This document shows positions 10,101 to 21,018 of a DNA stretch of 31,438 bases, one piece after another. Each line of letters opens with the position of its first letter. The stretch's first letter is position 1. Position numbers and translations under genes: made by a program. The notes under the pieces were generated by a model, which worked only from the letters and a program-made list of their open reading frames with translations, was not told the DNA's origin and did not search any database. Location of the stretch: NCBI GenBank assembly GCA_049999765.1, contig JBNGIQ010009343.1, positions 1-31,438 on the forward strand, given 5' to 3'. The stretch is from Phaeoceros laevis (lineage: Eukaryota > Anthocerotophyta > Anthocerotopsida > Notothyladales).

Positions 10101-12964
10101 GTCATTCTAGGTGAATTTAAGACTAGTTTGAACTGTGTGCAGTAAAAACCGAAGCACTATGCACCTACTTCGTTGTTATTGAACATGTGTTTGAAATTTG
10201 CAGTGAAGAAAATTTTAATGTGAAGCAAGCACAAGAGATCTTAGATGCGGAACATTATGGGCTGTCTGATGTGAAAGAGCGAATCTTGGAGTTTATTGCT
10301 GTTGGTAAACTAAGGGGCACTGCGCAAGGTAATGCTTTGTCTCTCCTGTCATGATAATGGTATGTCTATTATCCTGTCAATGCGATAAGGCTTCATGTTG
10401 TTCTGCACGCCACCTGGGCCTAAAATTTGCTTGCAGGGAAAATCATCTGTCTTGCTGGCCCCCCTGGTGTGGGCAAGACAAGTATTGGACGATCGATTGC
10501 ACATGCACTCAATAGAAAGTTTTTTAGGTTTTCAGTCGGGGGTCTTGGAGATGTTGCTGAGATCAAGGTACTTGTATCACATATCGCATCGAGTTGTTCA
10601 TGTCTTTTGTTGCGGAGACTGACGTTGGTCACATGCGGTGGTCTCAGTTGTTGTTTACTGTCTTTGACAGGGGCATCGAAGGACTTATGTCGGAGCAATG
10701 CCTGGCAAGATGGTTCAGTGTCTAAAGGCCACTGGCACAATAAATCCACTTGTGCTGATCGATGAAATTGACAAGGTAAGGTCTCCAAAGTTCAGTATTT
10801 GCAATTTGCCAGAGGTAATGTTTGGGCACCATGCTGAGATTGGCTCTGGTCAGCTTGGTCGTGGACATGCAGGAGATCCAGCAAGTGCTCTGTTGGAGCT
10901 TTTAGATCCCGAGCAAAACCAAAATTTTCTTGACCACTATCTTGATGTACCAATTGATCTATCAAAGGTGTGTCATTCTTTCTTTTCATCCTTGTGTATG
11001 CTCCAAGTTCTGGGTGCACAGGGTTGTAAGGGGTGAACATATACAGAAGGTTTACTTGTTCTTTCTCAGGTGTTGTTTGTTTGCACTGCAAACGTGGTGG
11101 ATATGATTCCAAACCCTCTTCTGGACAGAATGGAGGTCATACGACTAGTGGGCTACATCACAGATGAAAAGATGCACATTGCTCGTGATTACTTAGAGAA
11201 GGCAGCTCGCGACGGCTCTGGAATTAAACAAGAACAGGTGATTTCTCGAGAGCGGACCTCCAGGCAATAACATGGCTTTCTGAAATTGTGACAAATGCTG
11301 GTCCAATGTATTTGCCATTTTGAAGTTGCAACTGATCTTGTCTTAGTGACCTGCTTCTGGAGGTTCGCTAACTGTTGTGTCTGCAGGTTAATGTTACAGA
11401 TGGGGCCCTGCATACGTTGATCGAGACTTACTGCCGCGAAGCTGGGGTCCGCAGTCTTCAGAAGCACATTGAAAAGATTTATCGGAAGGTGTGTTTGGGC
11501 ATGCATCAGCTTCATTTGCAGTGCTGTTGAGATGTATGTGACCTGTCTTTGGCTATTGAGGAGGTGTTAAGGTTTTAGGGCGGTGTTGTGCAGATAGCTC
11601 TGAAACTTGTGCGGATGGAGATCAAGGAGACAAGTGGGTCACAGGATAGTCTGGAAGCGGAAAGTGTGAAAGAGGGGAAACAATCTGCAGTTGTAGCATC
11701 TAGAGATGCAGATGCAGTTGTTAAAAACGAGAGGGCACCGAAGGATGGCAAAGTGATTGAGGTAGATGACAAGGACCTGCAGCTATTACAGGACCCGGAG
11801 GTGTCGGAACAACTAGAGGATTTAGCAGCACTTTTGCGAAATGATAAGGGTGAAATAGGGGCCGATGATCCTTCCGTTGTTCCAGAGATGGTGTACGTAA
11901 TCCCTCCGCGACAGAAGAGCTATTTAACTCAACTGTTAGGCTCGATGAGGTTTGGACATCCCGAGAGTGTGGAACAGCAGGCGGAGGAGTTGACTGTAAG
12001 TGAGGAGGGGGATGCAGATCAGTCGAAGCACACAAAGAGTCGGAGCTATCTCACTCAACCTCTGAACAAGAAGCACAGTGAAGAGTTGCTGGTGAGTATG
12101 CTTGCTTGCAGTGGAATATGCCGATTGTTTTGAACCTGTAGCCTGCTGACAACAGTTCTTGCAGGAGAGTGAAGAGACTCCAGCCCCAAGTATAATGCTC
12201 ACTGTAGACGAATCAAATCTTCCGGATTATGTAGGAAATCCAGTGTTTCAGAGTGACCGCCTCTATGAACGGACTCCTGTTGGGGTGGTTATGGGTCTCG
12301 CTTGGACAGCGATGGGAGGCTCCACCCTGTATGTGGAGACGAGCCTTATTGAGCAGGGAGAGGGCAAAGGAGCTCTTCAGATGACTGGGCAGCTGGGTGA
12401 TGTGATGAAGGAGAGTGCCACTATTGCACATACTGTATCTAGGGCCGTCCTCCGAGAGAAGGAGCCTAGTAACACCTTTTTCGCAACTTCCCGGATGCAC
12501 CTGCATGTCCCAGCTGGTGCCACTCCCAAGGATGGGCCTAGTGCTGGTTGTACTATGATTACTTCCATGCTTTCCTTGGCGATGAACAAGATGGTGAACA
12601 CGGATGTGGCCATGACAGGGGAGGTTACATTGACAGGGCGCGTGCTGCCTATTGGGGGGGTAAGCAGCAAGGCCTTGGTGACATTGTGTTTTTTTACTGT
12701 GCTGTTGAGAAAAGCAACTGACTTACACTGCACGTGCTTGCTCAGGTTAAAGAAAAGACCATTGCAGCAAGGCGAAGTGGCGTCAAAACGCTCATCTTCC
12801 CGGCTGGTAACAAGCGTGACTTTGATGAACTTCAAGATTACGTGAAGGAGGGCCTGACTGTTCACTTTGTGGATCACTACAATGAAGTTTACAAACTCGC
12901 TTTTGGAGAACTGCAGGCTGAGGTGGTAGCCCCGGTCGAGATATCGGTTGCGTCGAGTTCATGA
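7197..12964 (+). CDS. LON1: Lon protease, mitochondrial type (ATP-dependent Ser-Lys protease)
   Basis: Lon degrades damaged matrix proteins using ATP. Twenty exons: 7197-7820, 7955-8020, 8137-8331, 8464-8553, 8642-8683, 8809-8931, 9175-9273, 9439-9504, 9615-9701, 9793-9832, 9939-10110, 10204-10328, 10437-10567, 10671-10775, 10854-10967, 11070-11237, 11387-11488, 11594-12091, 12165-12659 and 12746-12964; introns are 73-243 bp. The ATG at 7197 follows an in-frame stop and opens a basic, Arg-rich presequence ([15 protein letters not shown]). Then come an acidic low-complexity linker to about residue 208, the LON substrate domain ([17 protein letters not shown]), AAA+ with Walker A GPPGVGKT (584-591) and Walker B LVLIDEID (647-654), and the protease domain with Ser1075 in KDGPSAGCT and Lys1118 in [10 protein letters not shown], 43 residues apart as in E. 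coli Lon. At about 1186 residues it is longer than Arabidopsis LON1 (about 940), through the linker and an acidic insertion in exon 18. No C-terminal peroxisomal signal (ends SVASSS), so mitochondrion (perhaps plastid) rather than peroxisome. Confidence 0.95.
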
Positions 12965-13650
12965 TATCTCATATTCCTGCCCTCCATCAATTTTGTCATT
13001 CATCGGGCACGCAATCGCTGTAACGCTTCAAATCTTGGGTGGGTCGTGAGTAGGGACGTCTTCGGCTATGTAGGATCTGCCATACGAGCACCCCATGGAA
13101 GTGCCTGAATTGGGCTAATTTATTATTTTTGGGCCTTCTGAGAAATATGTGACTGAAGCGATGCAGCATGTTGCTCTTTGCCCGCAAATTCTTCAGATCA
13201 GCCAGGCGGTTTCGAAGTTGCACTCCATTTTGCCTTGTGTTTCCGTCGGGCTCTGACTACATCAGGCACATGTCAGAACTTAGAAGGCGGGGACTAAAAC
13301 ATGCAAGTTGGTCCTAGTCATGTGCACCTGTGTCAATGGGTCAAGCACACGCTTCTCCCTCCTATTAGGTGTTAGGTGGAGCTCGTCATGCATAACGATG
13401 TCGATGCTTGAGAATGAGGCCTGTGTGTGTAGTCATGGGATTGTTAGGAGATTTCATTCCAATCGTACGTACCGCCGATATCTTTTTGCATGTGTGCGCA
13501 TAGTGGGAAAATATCGTAATATCCTTTGGGTGCCGCTGCTGCTGCCCAGAATTGCCATAGAGAGGAAGACTTTCTACCCACTACTTTAAGAAGAAGAAAA
13601 GAAAATCCCAAAACTTGTCCCACCTGCATTCCCCCACAACACGTAGCACT

Positions 13651-13666
13651 AGTAGACTAGTCTACT
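13651..13666. repeat. Perfect 16-bp palindrome
   Basis: agtagactagtctact equals its own reverse complement. It lies about 690 bp past the Lon stop codon and has no loop, so it could be a protein-binding dyad or chance. Confidence 0.7.
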
Positions 13667-13672
13667 TTACAT

Positions 13673-13725
13673 GAACAAAGAGGGTTGTCCCACTACTTCA
13701 CACGAAGAAAGAGGTTGTCCCACTA
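13673..13725. repeat. Short imperfect direct repeat
   Basis: gaacaaagagggttgtccca at 13673 recurs as gaagaaagaggttgtcccac at 13704, each followed by the rest of cccacta, with 8 bp between copies. It is probably a local slippage duplication next to the 16-bp palindrome. Confidence 0.7.
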
Positions 13726-13934
13726 AAATCCTTCCTTCCTTTCCCTTGTCATATCATAAGCAATCTCTACTACTTGCCATTTGGCCCTTGAAAACCATCT
13801 TGCTTCATATCCCACTCTGAATGTGTGTGATATTACAAGCACCACAATAGTACGTATGCATGAGATGGACTTCGACAACAAAGTAGTTAAATCCAAATGT
13901 TATAGTAACTCCATGTATTGAAGCACAGTTAATG

Positions 13935-14060
13935 AATCCCTTTTGCTCAATCAAAGAGTGAGTTTGTGGTGGAGCTAGTGAATCCCTTTTGCTCAATCAA
14001 AGAGTGAGTTTGTCCTGGAGCTAGTGAATCCCTCTTTGCTCAATCAAAGAGTGAGTTTGT
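13935..14060. repeat. 46-bp tandem repeat, about 2.7 copies
   Basis: Copies at 13935-13980, 13981-14026 and 14027-14060 (partial) begin aatccc, contain gctcaatcaaagagtgagtt, and end ggagctagtg. Copies 1 and 2 differ at two bases; copy 3 has a one-base insertion (cctcttt) and then diverges. The unit is not part of any recognised gene. Confidence 0.9.
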
Positions 14061-14836
14061 CTCCATATTCAATTAGAGTTATATGCACTTGTTTTTCTCT
14101 TACCATCCCTCATTTGTGGAACTTTACCCTCCTCCAGGATAAATTAGCCACTCCACCTTCATGTGGCACTTCCTAGAATCCTTCGGTCATCAAGGCCAAT
14201 AATGTGTTTGTGTGTTAGAAGGTGGATCTTTATTCTCTTGTGATGAAGAATGACGAAGGGAGAAAGGTGCGGTCCAGCGATGCGGAGCGGTTAGGCTGCC
14301 GGTTACGGTTACTTCCGTTACCGTTGACAGGATAGGGGCAGAAGCAGCACACGTCAAGAGACTCTACGTCAATCGGTCCACGAAGAAGTGTTTGATACGA
14401 GACGCAAGCGAGGGCCGCGTCGTCCGTCCCGTCGGGTTGCCCCAATTAATGGTTAAATGGGCACCGTTATATCAGGACGCACAAACCTACATCACGCCCT
14501 GCGTGGACGCAGTAGTGGATCCCACGCCTCCCTTCCCACCAGATTCCTCCTTCCTCCTTCCACCGCACTACGCTAGTCCAGACCCAGTCTCCTAACAAGA
14601 AGGTCTACCCGGCCGATTCGCCCGTCAGAGCACGTGGCCTTGGCATTTTCCCCGTTTTTCCCCGTTAATAATGTATACTATACGGGGGCAAATGTCGAGG
14701 CAAACTGGTCCGGTCCGGCAGCCCAGCAGCGGCGACTCGGTCTTCAATTATTTCTCATTCCCACCTTCCTTACTTCCTTATGCAAGACGTTCCTTCCTCG
14801 GACTACCGTGATTTTTCCACGTGATTTTAATTTTCA

Positions 14837-14878
14837 CCACATACGTACATCTTTGTGGTATTTGATGTACGTATGTGG
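14837..14878. repeat. Perfect 14-bp inverted repeat (hairpin, 14-nt loop)
   Basis: ccacatacgtacat at 14837-14850 is exactly complementary to atgtacgtatgtgg at 14865-14878. The loop repeats part of the arm context (gtggtatttgatg occurs both in the loop and after the second arm). The stem is too short for a typical plant miRNA precursor. Confidence 0.8.
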
Positions 14879-14951
14879 TATTTGATGTGAGTTTGATCCA
14901 AGTTTGAGATGCACTAGAGTCCCCTGGTCGGTTCTTTCTTTCCTTCCTTTA

Positions 14952-15002
14952 GGAGCTTTAGGATGATGTCCATCACCAGAGGAGCTTCGAGGATGATGTC
15001 CA
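14952..15002. repeat. Direct repeat, about 21 bp, two copies
   Basis: ggagctttaggatgatgtcc at 14952 and ggagcttcgaggatgatgtc at 14981 (each ending tcca) are near-identical with an 8-bp spacer. No gene is recognised here. Confidence 0.7.
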
Positions 15003-16441
15003 GTAGTGAAGGTCAGAAACTCACATGCATCCCTTGTACTAGTACGATGTATATGTGTCGTTTTCGACTCATCATTCGACTCTGCCAGAGTTGTAGTATC
15101 TCAATAATGCTATGCTTTAGTAGTACAGAGTACCTCCGCTCCACTTTCGGTTAGATAAGCCCAACCTACACGAGACCAATGGAAATTGTCTAACAACTCT
15201 GGAGCTCAGACTACGGTGTACGCGACCCTGACCCATAATGGGTGTCACCTACTACCACTTGCGAAGCCTGGTTCAGAGACCATCTTTTTCATGTCAATAC
15301 AAAGGACTGCGTAACACGCATTATTGTACTTCATACAGGGATCGTGTATACTCTCTTACTACGACACAGTATGACTTGTCTGACTCCTATCCCAGCGTAT
15401 CTTCAAGTATATCATGGAATTCCATGTATCACAATCACCCTATGATTTACACATTTATGGTGAAAATGAAGACATGCTTGGATGCTGGTCTAGCAGCTTA
15501 CATAGGGTTTAGGACAGGACATTGGATTGGAGCTGGCCACGTCTGGAGTCGGGACCAAGAAGTCTAGGGATTGTAAAGTTGTAAACCAGAGCAGTTGCAA
15601 AAATGAAAAAAAAAGATTGAGGGCCAAATGATTACAAGGGTCAAAAAGAGGGCGTACGACTAGGAGGGGTGAAACAGGAGGGCGAAACGGGGCGGAGGGG
15701 ACCTGGCAGTGCACGCAGCCGCAGCAGCCACTGGAGGAACGCTTGCTTGCCTGCCTGCCCCTGTTGCCTGCCTGTTGGCTGGCCGCGCGCTTCGCCTCTC
15801 GCCTTCCCGCCCGCATCTCTTCGCTTCGCCCCTCTACTTCACCTCCTCCTTCTCTTGCAAGCTTCTCAACCTACCCCTCTGGCCTCACCCGCCCCTGGCC
15901 TGCCCTGCCCTGCACTCTGCGGGATCTCTGGCCCTCTGTCGTGACTACCTGCTTGCTTGCTTGTAGAGCGTCCTTGCTCCCTGCTGCCAACCATTGTCCC
16001 ATCTCCATCGCCATCGCCAGTCCTGGGGCCGGCCAGTGGGGCAGCGAGCCAGCCAGCCTGTGCCTACCTGCCTGGCAGCTCGTCCTGCCCGAGCTCACAC
16101 ACGGGTTGCTGGAGCGGAGCAGGGCCAGGCCCCCGCTCGAGTGGAGTATAATAATCCTGGCCTTGCTTGCTGCGGGAAGTGTGCCTCGGACGTGACGAGC
16201 TGCCTTGCTCCACTGTAGATCAACCCTACCACAGCTTGCTGCTGCCTGGATTTGCCTCGATTGCGCTCGGGGAGCTTGTGATTGAGCTTGGATCGGCTGT
16301 GTGAGTGTGGTGCTTCATTGGTGGCCTGCTTGCCCGCCTGCCTGCGTGCCTGGGTGGTTGGACCATTCAATTTGCCAGTTTGAGCTGCCACATCGGGGAA
16401 TTGGCGCCTGGGGACGTGTTGGTGATTGTGGTCCAGGGAGG

Positions 16442-16841
16442 NNNNNNNNNNNNNNNNNNNNNNNNNNNNNNNNNNNNNNNNNNNNNNNNNNNNNNNNNNN
16501 NNNNNNNNNNNNNNNNNNNNNNNNNNNNNNNNNNNNNNNNNNNNNNNNNNNNNNNNNNNNNNNNNNNNNNNNNNNNNNNNNNNNNNNNNNNNNNNNNNNN
16601 NNNNNNNNNNNNNNNNNNNNNNNNNNNNNNNNNNNNNNNNNNNNNNNNNNNNNNNNNNNNNNNNNNNNNNNNNNNNNNNNNNNNNNNNNNNNNNNNNNNN
16701 NNNNNNNNNNNNNNNNNNNNNNNNNNNNNNNNNNNNNNNNNNNNNNNNNNNNNNNNNNNNNNNNNNNNNNNNNNNNNNNNNNNNNNNNNNNNNNNNNNNN
16801 NNNNNNNNNNNNNNNNNNNNNNNNNNNNNNNNNNNNNNNNN
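16442..16841. other. Assembly gap, 400 N
   Basis: All bases are N. Reading frames that appear to cross this gap are artefacts. The gap lies upstream of the TRAF-type gene, in its probable leader or promoter. Confidence 0.99.
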
Positions 16842-16959
16842 GAGTGAGTGGTTGATCGATTGAGTTGGGGAGTGGCGGGAGGGGGAATTGCGGCCGATCG
16901 ATCGACCAGGGCTGTGCCAGGCCTGGGATGATCGCACCCTCCTACCACAGCAAGGATTC

Positions 16960-18770
16960 ATGCTGTCTTTTGGATCACTCAGGGGAGCAGCAGGGGCGGT
17001 CGTCCCGCCCGGGGCGGATAGGTCGGCGGAGTTGCTGCTAGCGCAGCAGCAGCAGCAGCAGCAGGGGCCGGTGCTGCAGGAGTGCGGCTACTATGACGTG
17101 GAGCAGGTGGAGCGCATCACGCACGCGCTGCTCATCACCCTGGCCACGGCATGTGTGGAGAAGACGGCCGGCGATCCTTTCAACCACCCAGCCGCGGTGC
17201 TGCCGGAGGTGAAGAAGGAGATGCTCGAGTACCTGCAGAAGGAGCTGGACGCGCATGCCTCCAACACGGCCGCGGCTGTAGCCCCGGAGGCGGCCAAGTT
17301 CGTCCAGCCGTACAAGGTGGCGGAGGACATGCTCGAGGGTTTTGTGCGCTCCAAGAAGAACCTCTTCAGCCGGGTGTCCAGCAAAATTCTGCACAGCGAG
17401 AAGAAGGATGACAAAATTGAAGACTTCGTGGCGGAGCTGGACCGCGGCGGGGTGTGGATGGTCGGCCGCCGGGAGTCCATGGCCAAGGCCCTGCTCAAGC
17501 GCGTTGATCGCTCGTTGCACTATCACTGCGAGATGCGGTTCGAGACCAGCGAGGAGATGGCGGAGCACAAGGCCGTGTGCACCCTGCGGCCTATGACCTG
17601 CGAGAACGAGGGGTGCGGGGGTGTCTTTTCCGCTGCGCACGCTGATAGCCACGATGCCTCGTGTCCCTTCAAAATGCTGCCTTGCGAGCAGGGTTGCAAG
17701 TCTAGGGTTCAGCGGGGGGACATGGACAAGCATTGTGTGACTGTGTGTCCCATGAAGTTAGTCAATTGCCCTTTCAGGCAAGTAGGCTGCACCGCCACAG
17801 TCCCGCAAGGTGTGGTGGAGCAGCACTGTACAGATTTGCTGTCCCAGCATTTGATCTTCCTCCTTCATAACGTGAGCAAGCAAGAAGTGTCCGTCAGTGG
17901 CCAAGCTCAGCGGATCCTCCTCCTGGAGAAGGTCAGTAGTTCTCACACACAACTCCTGCTTTGCTGTCTTATTTGTTTTCTGTGTGCCTGTCCAATGGTT
18001 TTGATTTCTGACATGGATCATAGCAGCAGCAGCCTTTAGCAGCAGCTGGTCCCATGCCCGATCCTGACAATCCTTGACTCCCTAAACTTTCCCATGGCTT
18101 TCTCCTGCCCTAGGGTTTAGGGGTTTGTGCTGCACCCCGTCTGCTGTTATGTCCCTCACAAAACGTTATTCCTGGTGGCTGGGTGGGCTTTTCTGATATA
18201 ACTGAGTCTCAGTTAGATGTTGTTCAATTGCAGCTGGGGGATTGAGGGGGTTTGGTATCAGGGTTTATGACAATGGGTAGCCTTGAAAATCTCCCCTGTG
18301 CAGGGTTCTAGATTCCAGTTTCACAGCCAGCAAAGTCTATATGTTGCGAGAGCTACGGGTCAAGGACTCTTGCAGGTGTTCAAATGATAGCTACCTCTGA
18401 TCTATGTAAAGCAAGAAACAACATTGACGCATGTTCACTGATTCTTCTTGCTCTGTGGGGCTGCTACTGATCTGACAGTGTCGAAAGCCGCATCCTTTAG
18501 TGTATGCTCCCTTAACGATCTTTTCTTCCATTTGCTTCACAGGCATTGTCTCTTGCACAAAGGTCGGAAGCCGTGGATGTAGGATCAGTCACACTAACAG
18601 TGAAAGAGCAGGAGGCCAAAATTAAGGCTTTGGAACAGGAAGTCAAGAAACTGCGGCAGGAGTTGAAGGCGACTGATGTTTCTGCAGAGGTGTTGCAGTT
18701 GAGACGCGAAATCCGCAATGTGCAGAAGCAGGTCGAGACCAGCAGCGCGGCATCCGTTCCACCTCAATAA
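16960..18770 (+). CDS. TRAF-type zinc-finger protein with C-terminal coiled coil
   Basis: Two exons, 16960-17931 and 18543-18770, give 399 residues; the intron is 611 bp, the largest among the complete genes here. The start is the first ATG in the open frame. A run of seven Gln (residues 29-35, a cag repeat at 17041-17062) is followed by a helical region with ITHALLITLATACVEKTAGD. From about residue 188 there are Cys/His pairs spaced as in zf-TRAF repeats: YHCEMRFETSEEMAEHKAVC, CENEGCGGVF, HDASCPFKMLPCEQGC, HCVTVCPMKLVNCPFRQVGC, then HCTDLLSQH. Exon 2 encodes a heptad-rich coiled coil (KIKALEQEVKKLRQELK), so the protein probably forms oligomers. No MATH domain and no RING were seen, so ligase activity is not implied; a scaffold role is inference from the fold. 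Confidence 0.85.
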
Positions 18771-19423
18771 TCCCGTTGTGAATCCTGCAAAATCTGGTCT
18801 TGTTATTATCGTTTGTTGAATTCAGACTCTGTATATCTCACAAGGTGTGATGTATTAGTACTGGAGCACACCAGTGGCCATGTGTATAGGTCACCTAAAC
18901 TTGTGCTCACACAGGAGCTGGGACCTGTTAAATTATGTTGTGGTCACTCTTTTACAAGTACATGAGACGTTCGTAATACGACCTGAAAAAGCTATTTCAA
19001 GGCCAAAATTTGCTGCCACTCCCACTTTTCGTGTTAGAGGGACCTCGCTCTTTTACCCCAACTTCCCAAGCACACTGCTACGTAAGAATGTAAGTGGGTT
19101 TCGTTCCTGGCTCTTTCGTTCCTGGCTGAGGAAAACCGAATTCACCCATTTCAGCCCCAACGTCTGGTTAACGCACACGCCAGCGCGTGACTGGCACCGT
19201 AGATGCAATCGCATCGCACGGCGAAAGCCGGGATGAGGATAGGACCAGCGCCGGGCTTGTGGCCCAAAGTTCTCCAGCTATTCCTGCATTCCCTCCACGC
19301 GCCTTCCCTCCTCCTTGAATTCGTCTGTATCTTTTGCTGCACCAACTGAGCTCCCTTGGCTCTTCCGGCAGCTGAGCTCCGTTGTCTCCTGGGTGGCCGT
19401 GCAACAGGAGCCTACTCCCAGCT
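18771..19423. other. Intergenic: TRAF-type 3' end and petC promoter
   Basis: No exon chain is seen. The first part should be the 3' UTR of the TRAF-type gene and the last 200-300 bp the promoter and leader of petC. Two copies of tttcgttcctggct lie close together near 19097 and 19110. Confidence 0.5.
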
Positions 19424-20705
19424 ATGGCAGCTGTCTCCAGTGTGGTTGCGGGAGTGGCGGCCTCTCCCGTTGCAGTCAAGGTATCATGGCTCAACTTCTG
19501 TGCGCATTGTCCGTTGTTGCGAAAGCTACACTGTTGGCGGAGGAGGTTGTCGTATGGCGCTAGTCGCTATGGTGGATCTCCGGGAGAAATGCAGATTTGC
19601 CTAGGAGAATCCTGTTGGTGGCATTGTGCCATGCAAATTAGCATCATCCGGTTGCGATGTGGCAGTTGAGACGTGCCTCGTTGCTGGCTGTGGGGAATCT
19701 GGGCTGGACATAGCCAAATTTATGTCTGTCTTCATTTTTGGATTTGAACTTTGTCTTCAGGTAGCTTCTTCAAGCAATGGAGTATTTGCCTCCAACCAAA
19801 CGTTGGCCTTTGCACCCCTGAAGAACCTGCCAGGGAGGACTAAGAAGACCGGTGGCATTGTCTGCGCTGCGATTCCGGCCCGCGTACCTGACATGGATAG
19901 ACGCAACTTGATGAATCTGCTATTGCTTGGTGCCGTTAGTCTGCCAGGGGCAGGACTGCTGGGCCCATTCCTCTATTTTCTCGTGCCTCCCAGGTCCGGC
20001 TTCCTCCCCTGTGTTGTTCTCTCGCTGCTTAAGCTGATTTTTAAGAGCGATTTGCCCTTGTGCTCCAATCATCTGAGGTTCGTCCTGAGAGGTTTTGGTT
20101 TCTTCCAGCTCCGGTGGTGGAGGTGCCGGTGTGGTGGCTAAGGACGCCCTTGGCAATGACATCACAGAAGCTGGCTGGCTTGCCACTCACAGTGCTGGTG
20201 ACAGAACCCTCGCCCAAGGTTTGAAGGTCAGCATGAAGGTTATTTTGTCTCAGTAATTCACTTTCACTGCATCTACAAAAGCAAGGTCTCACATGTCTTG
20301 GCCTCACAGGGTGATCCCACATACATCGTCGTCGAGAATGACGGTCAAATTGCGACATATGGTGTCAACGCTGTGTGCACCCACTTGGGATGTGTGGTGC
20401 CGTGGAACGCAGCTGAGAACAAGTTCCAGTGCCCTTGCCACGGATCGCAGTACAACAACCAAGGCAAAGTTGTACGAGGCCCTGCTCCACTGGTAAGTGA
20501 ACCTAAGTTTAAATGGCTCTTGTGTGCCCTGTTGCGAGACTGTTGTTACTCTTATGTGCGTAAACGGATACAAACTCACTGCGCTTGCTGGATTTGGATG
20601 CAGTCTCTGGCACTGGCTCACCTAGACATCATCGACACGAAGCTTGTGTTCTCTCCGTGGAAGGAAACTGACTTCAGGACAGGCGAAGAGCCCTGGTGGT
20701 CTTAG
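19424..20705 (+). CDS. petC: Cytochrome b6f complex Rieske iron-sulfur protein, chloroplast precursor
   Basis: PetC carries electrons from plastoquinol to cytochrome f on the lumen side of the thylakoid. Exons 19424-19480, 19761-19993, 20109-20226, 20310-20492 and 20604-20705 join in phase to 230 residues (Arabidopsis 229). The Ala/Ser/Val-rich start to about residue 55 is a plastid transit peptide. The mature part begins near [12 protein letters not shown], has one membrane anchor ([19 protein letters not shown]), a Gly-rich hinge (SSGGGGAG), and the Rieske ligands in CTHLGC (C159, H161) and CPCHGS (C177, H180), with C164 and C179 for the disulfide. It ends [10 protein letters not shown], the family's usual end. 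The donor after exon 2 is gtccgg, less usual, but the phase and the Gly-rich hinge support it. Confidence 0.97.
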
Positions 20706-20873
20706 ATGCAAATGCTAGTGAAGAGAAAATTGTTCTTTACATCTCTTTCCTGAATTTGAGGTGATAGCACTGGAACTCGTCGACGTGAAACAGGATAATT
20801 GAAAGTCGAAACAGAGTATGCACTGTAGACTTGTACCCGAGAATCGCGGAAGAGAATGTTTAGGACGATTGTG

Positions 20874-21018
20874 ACTCCCTGCCCACCTTCAGGAGATTTC
20901 CCACTCCCTGCCCACCTTCAGGAGATTTCCCACTCCCTGCCCACCTTCAAGAGATTTCCCACTCCCTGCCCACCTTCAGGAGATTTCCCACTCCCTGCCC
21001 ACCTTCAGGAGATTTCCC
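20874..21018 (+). repeat. 29-bp minisatellite, exactly five copies, downstream of petC
   Basis: The 29-bp unit starts actccctgcccaccttc and ends agatttccc. Five copies run head to tail with no spacer; the only difference noted is caagag instead of caggag in one copy. It begins 168 bp after the petC stop, so it may lie in the petC 3' UTR or just beyond. Confidence 0.95.

Larger units (their letters stand above)
12965..16959. other. 4-kb gene-poor intergenic region
   Basis: The first few hundred bases are probably the Lon 3' UTR. I find no exon chain or recognisable protein on either strand up to 16959. The region holds short repeats (listed separately), two CACGTG G-box motifs (14631-14636 and 14818-14823), a CT/CTG-rich stretch from about 15700 to 16441 with many cttgc and cctgc words, and a 400-base gap. 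The last kilobase is the likely promoter and 5' leader of the TRAF-type gene; a CAG ending at 16950, ten bases before its ATG, could be the acceptor of a leader intron. Confidence 0.6.

Noticed and set aside
15669-16218. Several overlapping frames rich in Leu, Ala, Pro and Cys
   Set aside because: They come from CT/CTG-rich low-complexity DNA; no frame stands out and no family is recognised.
12965-16959. A hidden transposon or new gene cassette in the 4-kb region
   Set aside because: I looked for long frames, terminal repeats and exon chains and found only short local repeats; nothing supports a mobile element or a coordinated system.
16095-16961. Long minus-strand and plus-strand frames across the N run
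   Set aside because: They are open only because N codons cannot be read as stops; the flanks show no protein likeness.
17038-17733. Minus-strand frame of 231 codons opposite the TRAF-type gene
   Set aside because: It is an antisense shadow of GC-rich coding sequence, rich in Leu and His from the reverse of Gln and other codons; the plus strand has the zinc-finger motifs.
20874-21018. CRISPR-like array of 29-bp repeats
   Set aside because: The copies are directly adjacent without spacers and the genome is eukaryotic, so it is a minisatellite.
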